The position numbers were made by a program, and so were the translations under genes. Below the pieces are notes generated by a model, which searched no databases, was not told the origin of the DNA, and worked only from the letters and a program-made list of their open reading frames with translations. Of a stretch of 64,000 bases of DNA, positions 53,377 through 63,300 are shown in pieces. Source of the stretch: Rubripirellula sp. (GTDB lineage Bacteria; Planctomycetota; Planctomycetia; Pirellulales; Pirellulaceae). Where the stretch lies: the NCBI GenBank assembly GCA_029245125.1, contig JAQWPZ010000017.1:62001-126000 (forward strand). The letters run 5' to 3'. The first letter of the stretch is position 1. Each line of letters begins with the position of its first letter.

Positions 53377-54666
53377 ATGACTGTGAAACCCGAAAACCCT
53401 GTCCGCAAGGCACTGCTAGCATCCCTGATTGCTGGCAGCGGCGTCTTTTTCACTGGATGCACCACGAGCGGATTTTCTGTTGCGTCGGTGAATCCCTTCG
53501 CAAAGTCTCCCGCGGCGGTTGAGCCTGGAGTCGGTGTTCAGACTTCGTTGAGCGATTCCATCGCTTCGACTGCCAGTGGTTCGACTAATCAGATCCGTTC
53601 GTTGGGAACGACAGCGCGAAGCGCACTCACCAAAACGAAGGATGCGGTGACGGGTGTCTTTGCCGCGAAGGAATCAAACCCTGAGGCGGTGGCTAACGAC
53701 CCGCTATCACTGGCGAACAAGCCGACGAACATCGGTCCGGAGGTCTACGTGGCCCAGGGCCAACTGTGGGAATCAACGGGTGATTTCGGCAAGGCAATGG
53801 AAAGCTATTCGCTGGCTTTAAAGAGCGAGCCTAGCAACGGTCCTGCCTTAACCAGTGTCGCACGCTTGCATTATCGACAGAGTAACCATCAGCAAGCCGC
53901 TGAGTATTTTCGTCTCGCGATCGAACAGTCGCCGAACGATGCTGGCCTGCACAACGACCTCGGATTGACCTTCAGCAAGTTGGGTGATCATCAAGCCGCT
54001 TCGCAGGCTTTGGAGAAGTCACTTCAGATTGCACCGGGGACTCCTCGCTATGCGAATAACCTAGCGAGCGTCAAGTTCCAGGCTGGTGAAGCTCCCGCAG
54101 CCTACAGCGTACTCGCGGCGAACAACAAACCAGCTGTGGCCCATTTCAATATGGCGTATCTGCATTTCAAGAACGGTCAGTTGTTGGATGCAAAAAACCA
54201 TCTTGGAGAGGCGATACAATCACAGCCGGAAGCTACTGACGACGCAGCGGTCCAGCTCGCCGTCGAGCGGTCGCAAGAACTACTCGCGAAGATCGATGCG
54301 ACGATGGGCCCGATCGCTCAGGCTGCTCCGCAAGCGACGATCGCTGGAGGGGCGTTGTTCCAGCAGGACACAGCTGTCCGGCAGACTAGCCAGTCATCCC
54401 CAGCGGCGGTGAGTCCACAGGCCCCAGCGGCGGTGAGTCCACAGGCCCCAGCGGCGGTGAGTCCACAGGCCCCAGCGACGGTGAGTCCACAGGCCACTGT
54501 AGGACCTGCTTTGAGCGGCATTGCTATGCCATCTCAAGCGGTCTCCGCATCAATCTCGAGCGGAACGAAAACGCCTTCCGCGGATACCCGGCCAATGCCG
54601 GTCAGGCCAACGGAGAGTGGTTCCACTCCTTCGATTCCCTTCGGGATGCCGAACGTGAGTGAATGA
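53377..54666 (+). CDS. TPR-repeat lipoprotein
   Basis: A 429-residue protein with a lipoprotein signal (ASLIAGSGVFFTGC, lipobox FTGC at Cys27). A low-complexity Ser/Ala/Thr region follows, then TPR repeats at about residues 120-290 (YVAQGQLWESTGDFGKAMES; AARLHYRQS-type units; NDLGLTFSKLGDHQAASQAL). The C-terminal 110 residues are Pro/Ala/Ser-rich with four SPQAPAAV-type repeats encoded by a 24-bp tandem DNA repeat. TPR lipoproteins of this kind act as scaffolds at the outer membrane (like PilF or BamD); the partner is unknown. Confidence 0.85.
   Translation: MTVKPENPVRKALLASLIAGSGVFFTGCTTSGFSVASVNPFAKSPAAVEPGVGVQTSLSDSIASTASGSTNQIRSLGTTARSALTKTKDAVTGVFAAKESNPEAVANDPLSLANKPTNIGPEVYVAQGQLWESTGDFGKAMESYSLALKSEPSNGPALTSVARLHYRQSNHQQAAEYFRLAIEQSPNDAGLHNDLGLTFSKLGDHQAASQALEKSLQIAPGTPRYANNLASVKFQAGEAPAAYSVLAANNKPAVAHFNMAYLHFKNGQLLDAKNHLGEAIQSQPEATDDAAVQLAVERSQELLAKIDATMGPIAQAAPQATIAGGALFQQDTAVRQTSQSSPAAVSPQAPAAVSPQAPAAVSPQAPATVSPQATVGPALSGIAMPSQAVSASISSGTKTPSADTRPMPVRPTESGSTPSIPFGMPNVSE
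54400..54495 (+). repeat. In-frame tandem repeat, 4 x 24 bp, in the TPR lipoprotein gene
   Basis: Four adjacent 24-bp units; three are identical and the fourth differs by one base. They encode the eight-residue unit PAAVSPQA in the Pro-rich tail. Confidence 0.95.
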
Positions 54667-54835
54667 TCACCTGCAGGTGGGAGGGGCACTCCGGTCAATC
54701 GACACGGGTGCCCACGTGGAGCGGTACCCTAGGGAAAATGGGTGAATCAGGGCTCGTCAGTGATGGGCTGAATGCGGCGGATGAAACGTTCGTTGATCGC
54801 CAGACGATGCACTGCTCCGCATCATTCAGGGCCGC

Positions 54836-55678
54836 TCATTCCAAGGGCTCATCTGCTGGAGCTTCACCTTCCTGGGCTTCACCCTCCTGGGCTTCACCCT
54901 CCTGGGGGTAGGGCAACGGTTGATGGTGGAGTTCCGCCAACGCATTCGATGCGGCCCGTTGCTCGGCATCTTTTTTGTTGTTTCCCCAGGCCGCAGTGAA
55001 CGGGCGATCGTCGATCACCGCTGAGATCAGAAAGGACTTGCGGTGGTCGGGTCCCGACTCTCGGACCAGTCGGTAAACCGGTGTGCTCGATAATTCTCGC
55101 TGGGCGTATTGCTGCAGCGTCGATTTGAAATTACCAGCACCCTGGCTCTCCACTGCGTGCTGCACTTCATCGGCCAGCCACTTTTTAAGTCGTTCTTTGA
55201 CGACTTCGCCACCCGCATCGAGATAGATTGCTGCCACAACCGATTCGAAAACATCGCTGACCAATGAGCGTGGAAAGCTGCGATTGCGGGTGACGCCCCG
55301 TCCGACGATCAGGCAACGATCTAACCCCAACTGGCACGCGACTTTGCCGCAGGATCGACGACTCACGACGGCTGATTTGATCTTGGTCAGATCGCCTTCG
55401 TTGTATTCGGGGTAATCCTCGAATAGCCATTGGCACACGGTTAACCCGAGTACAGCGTCGCCAAGAAATTCCAATCTCTCGTTGCTTTCCAGGCGATGGG
55501 AAGCTCCCGAGGCATGCGTTAGCGCTGACAGCAATAACCCGGCATCCTCAAACTTGTAATCGATGATTTGTTGGCATCGCGCAAGTTTGGAAGCCTGGTC
55601 AGAGCCGTCTGCACTGCCAGAGTCATCCACTAATTGGATGTCAGTGGCATCGGGATGGACGTTTTCCGATGAGTTCAC
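54836..55678 (-). CDS. rnc: Ribonuclease III
   Basis: A 280-residue protein. An acidic N-terminal tail of about 30 residues precedes the RNase III domain with the signature NERLEFLGDAVLG and the second catalytic region VSDVFESVVAAIYLD. The double-stranded-RNA-binding domain covers about 180-255 (NFKSTLQQYAQRE; GNNKKDAEQRAASNAL). It cuts double-stranded RNA, processing rRNA precursors. The C-terminal tail has three QEGEA repeats encoded by a 15-bp tandem repeat, an acidic extension not part of the fold. The neighbours era and lepB are not present. Confidence 0.95.
   Translation of the reverse strand: MNSSENVHPDATDIQLVDDSGSADGSDQASKLARCQQIIDYKFEDAGLLLSALTHASGASHRLESNERLEFLGDAVLGLTVCQWLFEDYPEYNEGDLTKIKSAVVSRRSCGKVACQLGLDRCLIVGRGVTRNRSFPRSLVSDVFESVVAAIYLDAGGEVVKERLKKWLADEVQHAVESQGAGNFKSTLQQYAQRELSSTPVYRLVRESGPDHRKSFLISAVIDDRPFTAAWGNNKKDAEQRAASNALAELHHQPLPYPQEGEAQEGEAQEGEAPADEPLE
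54861..54905 (-). repeat. In-frame tandem repeat, 3 x 15 bp, in rnc
   Basis: Three adjacent 15-bp units near the 3' end of rnc, differing at one base in the unit at 54861-54875. They encode QEGEA three times in the acidic tail. Confidence 0.93.
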
Positions 55679-55780
55679 AGTATGGCAGACTTGGGCCTAC
55701 CCGCTCGATTTCCTTGCCCTTATGGGCAGGGTAATCCGACGAGGGCCGCCAGCGAAATAGGGATGGACGAGCCATGTCAC

Positions 55781-55819
55781 ATACCGGTGATTGGGTTGAT
55801 GTAACCCAATCACCGGTGT
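55781..55819. other. Long perfect hairpin between alkaline phosphatase and rnc genes
   Basis: A 15-bp perfect inverted repeat (ACCGGTGATTGGGTT against AACCCAATCACCGGT) with a 5-base loop, extended at the ends by a wobble and an A-T pair. It lies after the alkaline phosphatase stop and upstream of the rnc start on the minus strand. No T tract follows on either strand, so it may be a factor-dependent terminator, a processing site or an operator. Confidence 0.6.
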
Positions 55820-55889
55820 GCGAGCACTGTCGGCATGATAGCGGGGTCGAGAGGATCTCGCCAGGATCCGATTGATCTTTTAGCGACGA

Positions 55890-57782
55890 TTACTCAGTGG
55901 GTGATTGGTCACTGAATTGCGATTGTTTGGCGGACACTGCACCTGCACGTCTGATGGTTTCGGGATCTTTTAGCACTAAGTAATGTCCGTGATCGGCGGT
56001 AACGATAACAGCGGTGTAGTCCCAAGCATCATTCTCGTCGACCCAATCCATCACGACACTAAAGGCATCGTCGCCACTGAGGACGGCTCCGATGCTGTTG
56101 TCCAAATTGTTGGCATGATTTGCCCAGTCGACGTCGCCGGCTTCCACCAGCAACCAGAATCCCTCGATGGACTGCTCCAGTACCAACAACGCGGCCCGGG
56201 TTGCCTCGGCCAAAGTTGGGTTCTCGGTGACATCGGCTTCGGAATAAGTTTCAACGCCCGTCACACCGTAGGTTGGGTTGTACATGCGGTCGGCGGTTTG
56301 GAAGGGCAAGTGACCTCCTTCGGCACCAAAGTAGCCAATCAAGGGTTGGTCATGATCGATGGCTTGGCGTGCGGCAGCCATCAGAACTTGTTGTCCTCGT
56401 TTTCCTGGGGTGCGTTGGGCAACCACGTAACGACCCCCGTTTCGGCGATCCACTTTAGCAAGGTCATCTTCATGGAAATAACGATTGCCGGGGAGGAAAT
56501 TATCACCTTGACCACTATCCGTTTTGGAGGTTTTCCCCCAACCCCCACCGATGAGAACATCGACTCCGGGTAAGGGATTGCTCCGATGAGAAGAAGATGG
56601 CAGGCCGACCAGGTCACGACTGATGTCTTGGTAGTCACCCCGGCTGACATTGTTCGCATAGGTGGCGGCAGGCGTTGCGTGGCTCACCGGGACGCTAGTG
56701 ACAACCCCGATCCGGAACTCATCATCAGCCTGCAGTTGTCGGGCAATCGGAATGACTTGGTTTCCATCGACGTCAAAGTTGATCGCGCCGTTATAGGTTT
56801 TAATGCCAGCAGTCATGCTGGTGGCGGAGGCCGCCGAATCGGTCACCGAGTGGGGCTGTTCCCGTGACAGACCGAGCAGATAGTCGCTGCCGGCAAATTC
56901 TAGCCAAGGTGCTTCGCCGCCGAATCGCGAGTCAAATCCGCCAGTTGCTGGTGTGTTTCCAGCATTGACCGTTTGAGCGTTGACATCATGTTTCGCAGTC
57001 GTCAATCGTGGGCTGGTGCAGACCAAACCAAAGTCCGTTTGGGTTCGACGATCGTCCAGAAATTTCAAGCCTGTTCCGCGACCGCTTTCGTACTGCCGTG
57101 TTGGAGCGTTGTAAAGAGCCGCCGCCCGCGTTGTTTGCCAATCCATCCCGTCGAAGACCATCAGAATGATATTGCTGTAGCCAGCTTCGACAGCCGCGAG
57201 TTGCAAGCGATAGATATCAGTCTGGTCATAGTAAATCGCGGTTGGATTGACTGTACCTTCAGGAACTTTTCCATACAGCTCTGTCAGTCGTTCGGGATTT
57301 GTGTAAGCACTGCCACGAGCTCGTAGTGAGTCTAGTGAGATGCCAAATGTATAGACGGGGATCAGTCGATTGCTGTGGTTGGTCCAAGTTGTGAACTTAT
57401 TCAAGTCATTGCCCCAGGATGCCCAAGCCGCCTGTTGGTCTAGGATCGCTTTGTTTTGCAGTTGCCGCATGGGATCGGAGAAATTGTTTACCTTGCCCTC
57501 GCTGCTGTCAGCAGTGGAGTCATCGCTCCCTAGAAGACGTGGTATCAACTCTGTCGCCAATGTCGTTGTCTTCTGCAGCACTGTCTTCTGCAGCACTGTC
57601 TTCTGCAGCGTTGTCTTCTGCGGCGTTGTCTTCTGCGGCGTTGTCTTCTGTAACGCAGTGGCGTCACGAGGAGTCGTTTGGAGAGGCGTCGGTTGCTGTC
57701 CCACGACGGTGCCGGGGATCAGGTGAACGGTTCCGAGTCCGAGGGTCAAGCAAGCGATAAGGCAAAGAACTCGGGGCATCAA
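55890..57782 (-). CDS. Secreted alkaline phosphatase (PhoA family)
   Basis: A 630-residue protein with a signal peptide (VLCLIACLTLGLGTVHL). Metal and catalytic motifs of the alkaline phosphatase superfamily are present: VFDGMDW, the serine nucleophile region SVTDSAASATSMTAG, EAGDVDWANHANN and VTADHGHY. After the signal peptide, residues about 40-75 hold six QKTT/QKTV units encoded by a 15-bp tandem repeat. It releases phosphate from organic esters outside the cytoplasm. It is about 150 residues longer than E. coli PhoA. It is transcribed toward rnc; a long hairpin lies past its stop. Confidence 0.9.
   Translation of the reverse strand: MMPRVLCLIACLTLGLGTVHLIPGTVVGQQPTPLQTTPRDATALQKTTPQKTTPQKTTLQKTVLQKTVLQKTTTLATELIPRLLGSDDSTADSSEGKVNNFSDPMRQLQNKAILDQQAAWASWGNDLNKFTTWTNHSNRLIPVYTFGISLDSLRARGSAYTNPERLTELYGKVPEGTVNPTAIYYDQTDIYRLQLAAVEAGYSNIILMVFDGMDWQTTRAAALYNAPTRQYESGRGTGLKFLDDRRTQTDFGLVCTSPRLTTAKHDVNAQTVNAGNTPATGGFDSRFGGEAPWLEFAGSDYLLGLSREQPHSVTDSAASATSMTAGIKTYNGAINFDVDGNQVIPIARQLQADDEFRIGVVTSVPVSHATPAATYANNVSRGDYQDISRDLVGLPSSSHRSNPLPGVDVLIGGGWGKTSKTDSGQGDNFLPGNRYFHEDDLAKVDRRNGGRYVVAQRTPGKRGQQVLMAAARQAIDHDQPLIGYFGAEGGHLPFQTADRMYNPTYGVTGVETYSEADVTENPTLAEATRAALLVLEQSIEGFWLLVEAGDVDWANHANNLDNSIGAVLSGDDAFSVVMDWVDENDAWDYTAVIVTADHGHYLVLKDPETIRRAGAVSAKQSQFSDQSPTE
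57565..57654 (-). repeat. In-frame tandem repeat, 6 x 15 bp, in the alkaline phosphatase gene
   Basis: Six adjacent 15-bp units of the pattern gttgtcttctgcrgc (plus strand), with scattered substitutions. They encode LQKTT/PQKTT/LQKTV-type units just after the signal peptide. Confidence 0.93.
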
Positions 57783-57860
57783 TCAGGCTCATCAAAAGGT
57801 AGTAAACGAACTTGCATCAGCTCATTATGGTTCGTGCTGATTTAGGTTTGAATCGGATTT

Positions 57861-59159
57861 TTATAAACCGCGACGTCGTTGTCTGGGCTGCTGTGTAACC
57901 CGACCGGTTGCAACCAGGTATTCCTGACGCTCTTTCCCGACACCGACACCGACCCGCAGATAGAGGTGGTCGTCGACCGCGACTGGGCTCGCGAAAATCG
58001 AGTCACCCGATTTGTTCTCCGACAGCAGGTCGAATCGGTCTGGTACGGCCGAGATGACATAAACGGTGCCAGCTTGGGAAGCGATGTACAGCCGGCCGTT
58101 GGCTAGCAGCGGCGACGCGCTGACTGATCCTCCGAACAAACGTTTTCGCCAAGTCTCTTTGCCATCCACTGAACGCCAGCAGTACGCGACCCCATTGTCA
58201 GCGATTGCGAAGACAAAATTCTTGATCGCCAACAACGATTGCTCGTAACACATCACGCGATTTTCCCAAAGTCGTGATTGTGTGCCGTCACCGCGAACGC
58301 ACCAAGTGCCAGAGCGAGGGTTGCCACCACTTACCATCACGCGGCGATCGTCCCACGCGATCGTTCCACAGACCGCTTCAGTGCTCGATTCAACGACCCA
58401 AAGTTTGCGACCCGAAAGCGGGTCATAGGAAGCGATCATGTCGGCTCCAGCAATCAGCAGTTGACGCTGTCCGGCAATCGACGCCACCACGGGAGAGGCG
58501 AAGTTTAAGTTGCTGGGTCTCGGGACCTTCCACACGACCTTGCCGCTTCGGGTGTCTAGCGCGTAGATGCCACTTTCGGGGCCGTCGTATTCAGCGGCAA
58601 CGATCACCACATCATCTTCGATGACTGGGCTGGCTCCGTAACCGAACTGAAAAGCGGACGGTTTGAAGGCGCTGACTCGCGTTTGCCAAACCTCTCGTCC
58701 CGAGGGTGTCATCGCTGTTAACCAGATTGCATCGTCGGTATAGAAGACAACGAACAGGTTTTCACCATTCCATGCGGGGGTCGGTGAAGCGTGTGAATTG
58801 TTGGGGTGAATCACATTGGGCAAGGTGCCCCGATGGACGACCCATTGATCCACCAGTCGTCCACTCTCGCGGTCAAATTTCAGTAGCGATTGCGATTTCG
58901 TGTCGGCCTCGGCTGTGGTTAGGAAAATGCTGTCCTCGATCACGACCGGGGAGGAGTGGCCGCGGCCGGGTAGCGGTGTTTTCCAGACAATATTGTTACC
59001 GTTGTTCAAGTTCCAACGAATCGGTGCGTCGGTTTGGGGAGATGCATGGTTATTGCCCTGCGGGCCTCGCCATCCCGGCCAGTTTTCCGCACGGCAGAGT
59101 TGGGGCGTAGTCGCAGCGAGCGACACGAGTAGGATCAAAATTGACCAGATTCGATTCAT
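57861..59159 (-). CDS. Secreted PQQ-binding-like beta-propeller repeat protein
   Basis: The start is ATG 59159 (432 aa), which gives a signal peptide (IWSILILLVSLAATTPQL, cut near CRAEN); the open frame upstream to 59318 is not needed. After a WPGWRGPQGNN motif come PQQ-like propeller blades (GKVVWKVPRPSNLNFASPVV; GRKLWVVESSTEAV; GTVYVISAVPDRFDLL). Such proteins with a WRG-x-x-G start are common in planctomycetes as secreted BamB-like propellers; a redox-enzyme or scaffold role is possible. It is divergent from the oxidoreductase at 59306. Confidence 0.85.
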   Translation of the reverse strand: MNRIWSILILLVSLAATTPQLCRAENWPGWRGPQGNNHASPQTDAPIRWNLNNGNNIVWKTPLPGRGHSSPVVIEDSIFLTTAEADTKSQSLLKFDRESGRLVDQWVVHRGTLPNVIHPNNSHASPTPAWNGENLFVVFYTDDAIWLTAMTPSGREVWQTRVSAFKPSAFQFGYGASPVIEDDVVIVAAEYDGPESGIYALDTRSGKVVWKVPRPSNLNFASPVVASIAGQRQLLIAGADMIASYDPLSGRKLWVVESSTEAVCGTIAWDDRRVMVSGGNPRSGTWCVRGDGTQSRLWENRVMCYEQSLLAIKNFVFAIADNGVAYCWRSVDGKETWRKRLFGGSVSASPLLANGRLYIASQAGTVYVISAVPDRFDLLSENKSGDSIFASPVAVDDHLYLRVGVGVGKERQEYLVATGRVTQQPRQRRRGL

Positions 59160-59305
59160 TCCAGGTTTTCCGTGAACGGACAATTGTGAGGATGTCGGCT
59201 TTCGATCCTGCCAACAATCGACGATCATAGCTACGGTGAGTTCAGAGGGCACCGGTGTCTCTCTCTGCACCGTACCGGATTCTTGAAAAGACGTGGAGTA
59301 TTCAA

Positions 59306-60307
59306 ATGCGGGCCGCAATCGTTGGCGTGGGATTCATGGGTTGGATCCACTATCTGGCTTACCAACGAAGCGAATTCGCGGAGATGGTCGGTTTCTGTAG
59401 TCGCGATCCTGGGAAACGGGCCGGTGATTGGCGCGGAATCAAAGGGAATTTTGGCCCTCCCGGCGAGCAAATTGATATTTCGTCCATGGCCATTCATGAG
59501 TCGATTGAGCCCTTGTTGGCAGATGATTCGATCGACTTGATCGATATTTGCCTTCCTCCTGCGCTCCACCCCGAGACGATTCGCCAATGCCTTCGAGCGG
59601 GCAAGCATGTGTTGTGTGAGAAGCCACTCGCGTTGGATGCTGCCACGGCTCGACAGTTGGCCGATGAAGCGGCCCCCGGTCAGTTGATGGTCGCCCATAT
59701 TCTGCCACTCATGCCTGAGTTTGCTCTACTTGTCGCCGCCGCCAGTGATGGGCGATGGGGAAAGCCCGTTTCTGGCCGGTTTCATCGCACGATCGGGCCA
59801 CCCGATTGGATTCCCGATTTCTACGATCGGTCGAGCGTCGGTGGACCCCTTGTCGATCTTCACGTTCATGACGCCCATCTGATCCGGTTGCTGTTTGGAA
59901 TGCCAACGGCCGCACAGACAGTCAGCCGGCAGAAAGAAGGCGTGCCGATGTTCTATGAGACAATTTTTGAGTTCGACCAGCCTGGTGTTGCCGTGGCTGC
60001 TGGCGGAGGTGTCATTGACTCCCCGGCCCGACCCTTCACCCATGGCTACGAAGTGAGCTTTGAACAGGCGACGGTGAGGTTCGAGTTCGCCGGCTATGCG
60101 GATGGATCGACGACGCTGATCCCGGTCACCATTATGAAGCAGGATGGGACTGTGGAGAAACCAGAACTGGGAGATGGCGATCCGGTCAATGCGTTTGTTG
60201 CCGAAATCAATGCCGCAGCAAGAAGCATCGACCACGGCGAAGCGTCACCTGTCCTCGATGCCAATACCGCTGCTGATGCACTCGCGATTTGCGAAATGCA
60301 AATGTAA
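59306..60307 (+). CDS. Gfo/Idh/MocA family oxidoreductase (cytosolic)
   Basis: The start is ATG 59306, with GGAG eight bases upstream (333 aa); the open frame to 59255 overlaps the opposite gene's leader and is not needed. Residues about 3-120 are a Rossmann fold (AAIVGVGFMGWIHYLAYQRS), with EKP in HVLCEKPLALD. The C-terminal domain has the DLHVHDAHLIR His pair typical of the family. No signal peptide is seen, unlike the Tat-exported paralog at 7580. The probable reaction is NAD(P)-dependent oxidation of a sugar or inositol; the substrate is unknown. Confidence 0.9.
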   Translation: MRAAIVGVGFMGWIHYLAYQRSEFAEMVGFCSRDPGKRAGDWRGIKGNFGPPGEQIDISSMAIHESIEPLLADDSIDLIDICLPPALHPETIRQCLRAGKHVLCEKPLALDAATARQLADEAAPGQLMVAHILPLMPEFALLVAAASDGRWGKPVSGRFHRTIGPPDWIPDFYDRSSVGGPLVDLHVHDAHLIRLLFGMPTAAQTVSRQKEGVPMFYETIFEFDQPGVAVAAGGGVIDSPARPFTHGYEVSFEQATVRFEFAGYADGSTTLIPVTIMKQDGTVEKPELGDGDPVNAFVAEINAAARSIDHGEASPVLDANTAADALAICEMQM

Positions 60308-60341
60308 GTGACGGCTGCTGGTGGGGAAGACTCGAATGAGC

Positions 60342-63300
60342 CTAACGACCGAAAATTGAATCGAGGCCCCGATTGATCTGTTGTTGCAGATAGTTCTCGG
60401 CGCTGCTCTGGACTGCTTGTGCACCTAGTTGTGTGATGACATTCCGCACCGAATCGGAGTCGAGGCTGGGCCGAGATAAAGTTCCATCAATTTGCAAGGT
60501 CACAGGTTGTCCGGCTAATCCTTGCAGATCACGCCCCAGCCAACGCGGATCGAGTGGCACTTGGGCAACCAATTCCAACTGGCCCGCCAAGCTCACTCGC
60601 CCGCTAGTCACGACCTGCGCGCGATCGACTTCCATGAACAGTCGGTCGTGCGACACGAATCCTCGTTCAACCGTGAATCCGACGGTTTGCGGTGGCATCT
60701 TGATCAGCGTTTGATTGACCGGAGGGTTGTTCTGCGCTGCAAGTGGATTGCTGATCGACTTTAGTTGATTCACACCGGTGATGATTTGCTGAGCCAGCGG
60801 CCCTGCCATCATCTGCACACCACCCACGTTCAATCGCCCTGCAACGCGACTTTGTTCGGGTTGGTCGAAGACGATCAGTGCTTCATCGATCTCGACACCA
60901 ATCACTCCGTCGATTCTGGCGCTGTTGGCGACCAAGGGTGCGACGTACTTTAGCCAGCGATTTGTTTGCTCCGGGCTCAAACGGATTGACTCTGCCAGCA
61001 CTCCGGGCTCAACTCGTATCCAAAGGGGGCCGGGGCGATAATGAACTTGCCCGGCCACACGAAGCGAACCTTGGTCAACGGGAATCGTGGCGGGGGAAAC
61101 CGATACACTTTTTTCGTCCAGTCGTATCGGGATCGAAGCCGATCCAAGACGGATGCCAGCGACTTCCCCCGATTCCCAGCCCAGGTTGGCCGCGACGGTT
61201 AAGCCAACCAAGCCATCAGGGTGACGGACGACACGAATCGAAAGTGGTGTTTGTTGGATCCCAGTCGCTTTGATTTCGATTCCGGCCAGTGAGGACAGGC
61301 GATTGGCAACCTCGTCCATCTTCAAACGAGCGGGTCCATCGAGTTCGACGATTCCCGTTGCCGCATTCCACGCGACTTTTCCCGTCAGCGTGGTGGCGAA
61401 CCAATCACCCGCGACTTGAATCGCATCCGCAAGCACATCGCTGGTCAGGGTGTCGTAGCTCAATTGGCCATCGAGAGTTAGGTTTGGCTCGGACCAAACG
61501 ATTTGCGAGGTTGCCAATTCAGGCCGCCCCAGGGCTCCCGGTCGCGGTGGACCGACAGTTTGGTATTCCGCACTAGCTTGCGGTGGTTGGACGACCGCCA
61601 AATTTGTACCATCGGTTTGAACAACAATGTCGAGCCACTGATCGCGAGAGGTGACCGTGACGGAGCCCTCGCAGTCTCCCATCAACAACCAATCTTTGCC
61701 CGTCTTGGTCGTCGATTCACTGGTGTAGCTGACCTGTTGAACCGCAGGCGAATTTACCACACTGATTTTTTCGCTGACGCTGCCTTGAAGTCGCTCTAGC
61801 TTCGCTCGCCATTTAATGTCCATCTCGGTTTGTGCGGCCGTCATGGACCCCTTCGCTGCTGCGGAAAAGGCATCACCGGCAATCGTGAAAGATTGTGAAT
61901 CGAGTGAACCGGTTGGCCACACATATTCGCCATCAAAGTGAATCTTGATGTTTGGCTGTGTGAATTGTCGTCTGCCATAAGAAAGTTGTGGATTGGTCAA
62001 TTCAATCGCGGCCGAGGTCAACCGCGCAGCGGTGGAAGATAGGTTTGCTGTCGCGTTCATTGTGAAGCCGCCCGAGGCCTGATGTAGTTCGGGTGGCAGC
62101 CAGGGGCCAAGGGTTGCGTGCAGCATTTCCAGTCGACCCGCTCCTTGGATACGGAATGGCATCGCAAGTGTGGTCGAAGGCTGTGCGACAGGTTTGGTAA
62201 GCTCGGCGGTGATGTCCAAGCCATTGCTATTGAGGTCAATGATGACTTCGGAAAGTTGGTCTAGGGTTTGGTTGCCCCATTGGCCGACGGCTGTGACACG
62301 TCCTTGCAGCGAGGGACGCTTGAGGGTTTGGCCATCTGCCAGAGCAATCAACAAATTGGATGCGTTGCCACCGCCGCTTAGTCGCCAGGTTCCATCGGCA
62401 TTCGAATTCCAAGCCAACGTTCCTTGGGCAACACCAGCCAAGTTGGTTTCGGAAATCTCCGCGAGAGGGCGTAGCATCGATGACAGGCGACCGAAGTCGA
62501 TGTCAAAATCAACGTTTCCGGCTCGTAAGTTTCCCTGGCCCTTCGCGGTACCGAAGGTGCTGGTCCAGCGAAACTGCTCTGCTGTCAGCACGCCTGATCC
62601 ACTCGAAACGGTCGCGGTTAATTCGATTGGATCAATCACCACTTCCCTGCCCTGTGACCGACCTCGTAATTCATCGCTGCGAAGATTTAATTTGCTGCTG
62701 CGGTTTTTGGATTGGGGTGAGGAATCCAAACGAGCATAGATGCGGCCAGACAATAACTGTGCGTCGTCTCGGATTGGTAGCAAGCCTGGGAGGGATTGAT
62801 CGAGAGCTGCAAGGTCGACGTTCGCGGTTGCCGTTCCGTCAATGGCTTGCAGCCACTGCAGTGGGTTGTCATTAGCGCCGACGAGCGAGAAAGTTCTCGA
62901 GAAAGCTCCATCGATGGTCGCCGAGGCGAAGTCTGTGCTGGCTTGAAGCTGCTTGCCAATTACTCGATTGTTCAGCAGGATCAATTGACCATCGACCGTT
63001 GCCAATGAGTTGCTCCAGACACGCGAGCCTTCGTCGGACGCCCGCAGATTTCGGATCTGAAGTTGATCGATCGAAGCCTCAGTGCTGCCATCGCTGGAAC
63101 CCGTCATGGCGATTGATCCCGTGGCATCCCCACTGAGTGTGTAGGGAATGGACGAAGCTGCCTCGGGGAAGCGTCGCCGAACGAGCGACATGACCGAGAG
63201 CGGCAGAGATTCGCTTTCGAGCCCCATTGTCCAGGAGGCTTCTTGGGCGGTTGCGTCGACCTGTGGAGCCAGATCGACCTGTGGAGCCAGTGCAACCTGT

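Noticed and set aside
54318-54521. Minus-strand frame with ACGLTAAG repeats
   Set aside because: Reverse reading of the 24-bp repeat in the TPR lipoprotein gene.
57419-57760. Plus-strand frame with SSAALSSAAL repeats
   Set aside because: Reverse reading of the 15-bp repeat in the alkaline phosphatase gene.
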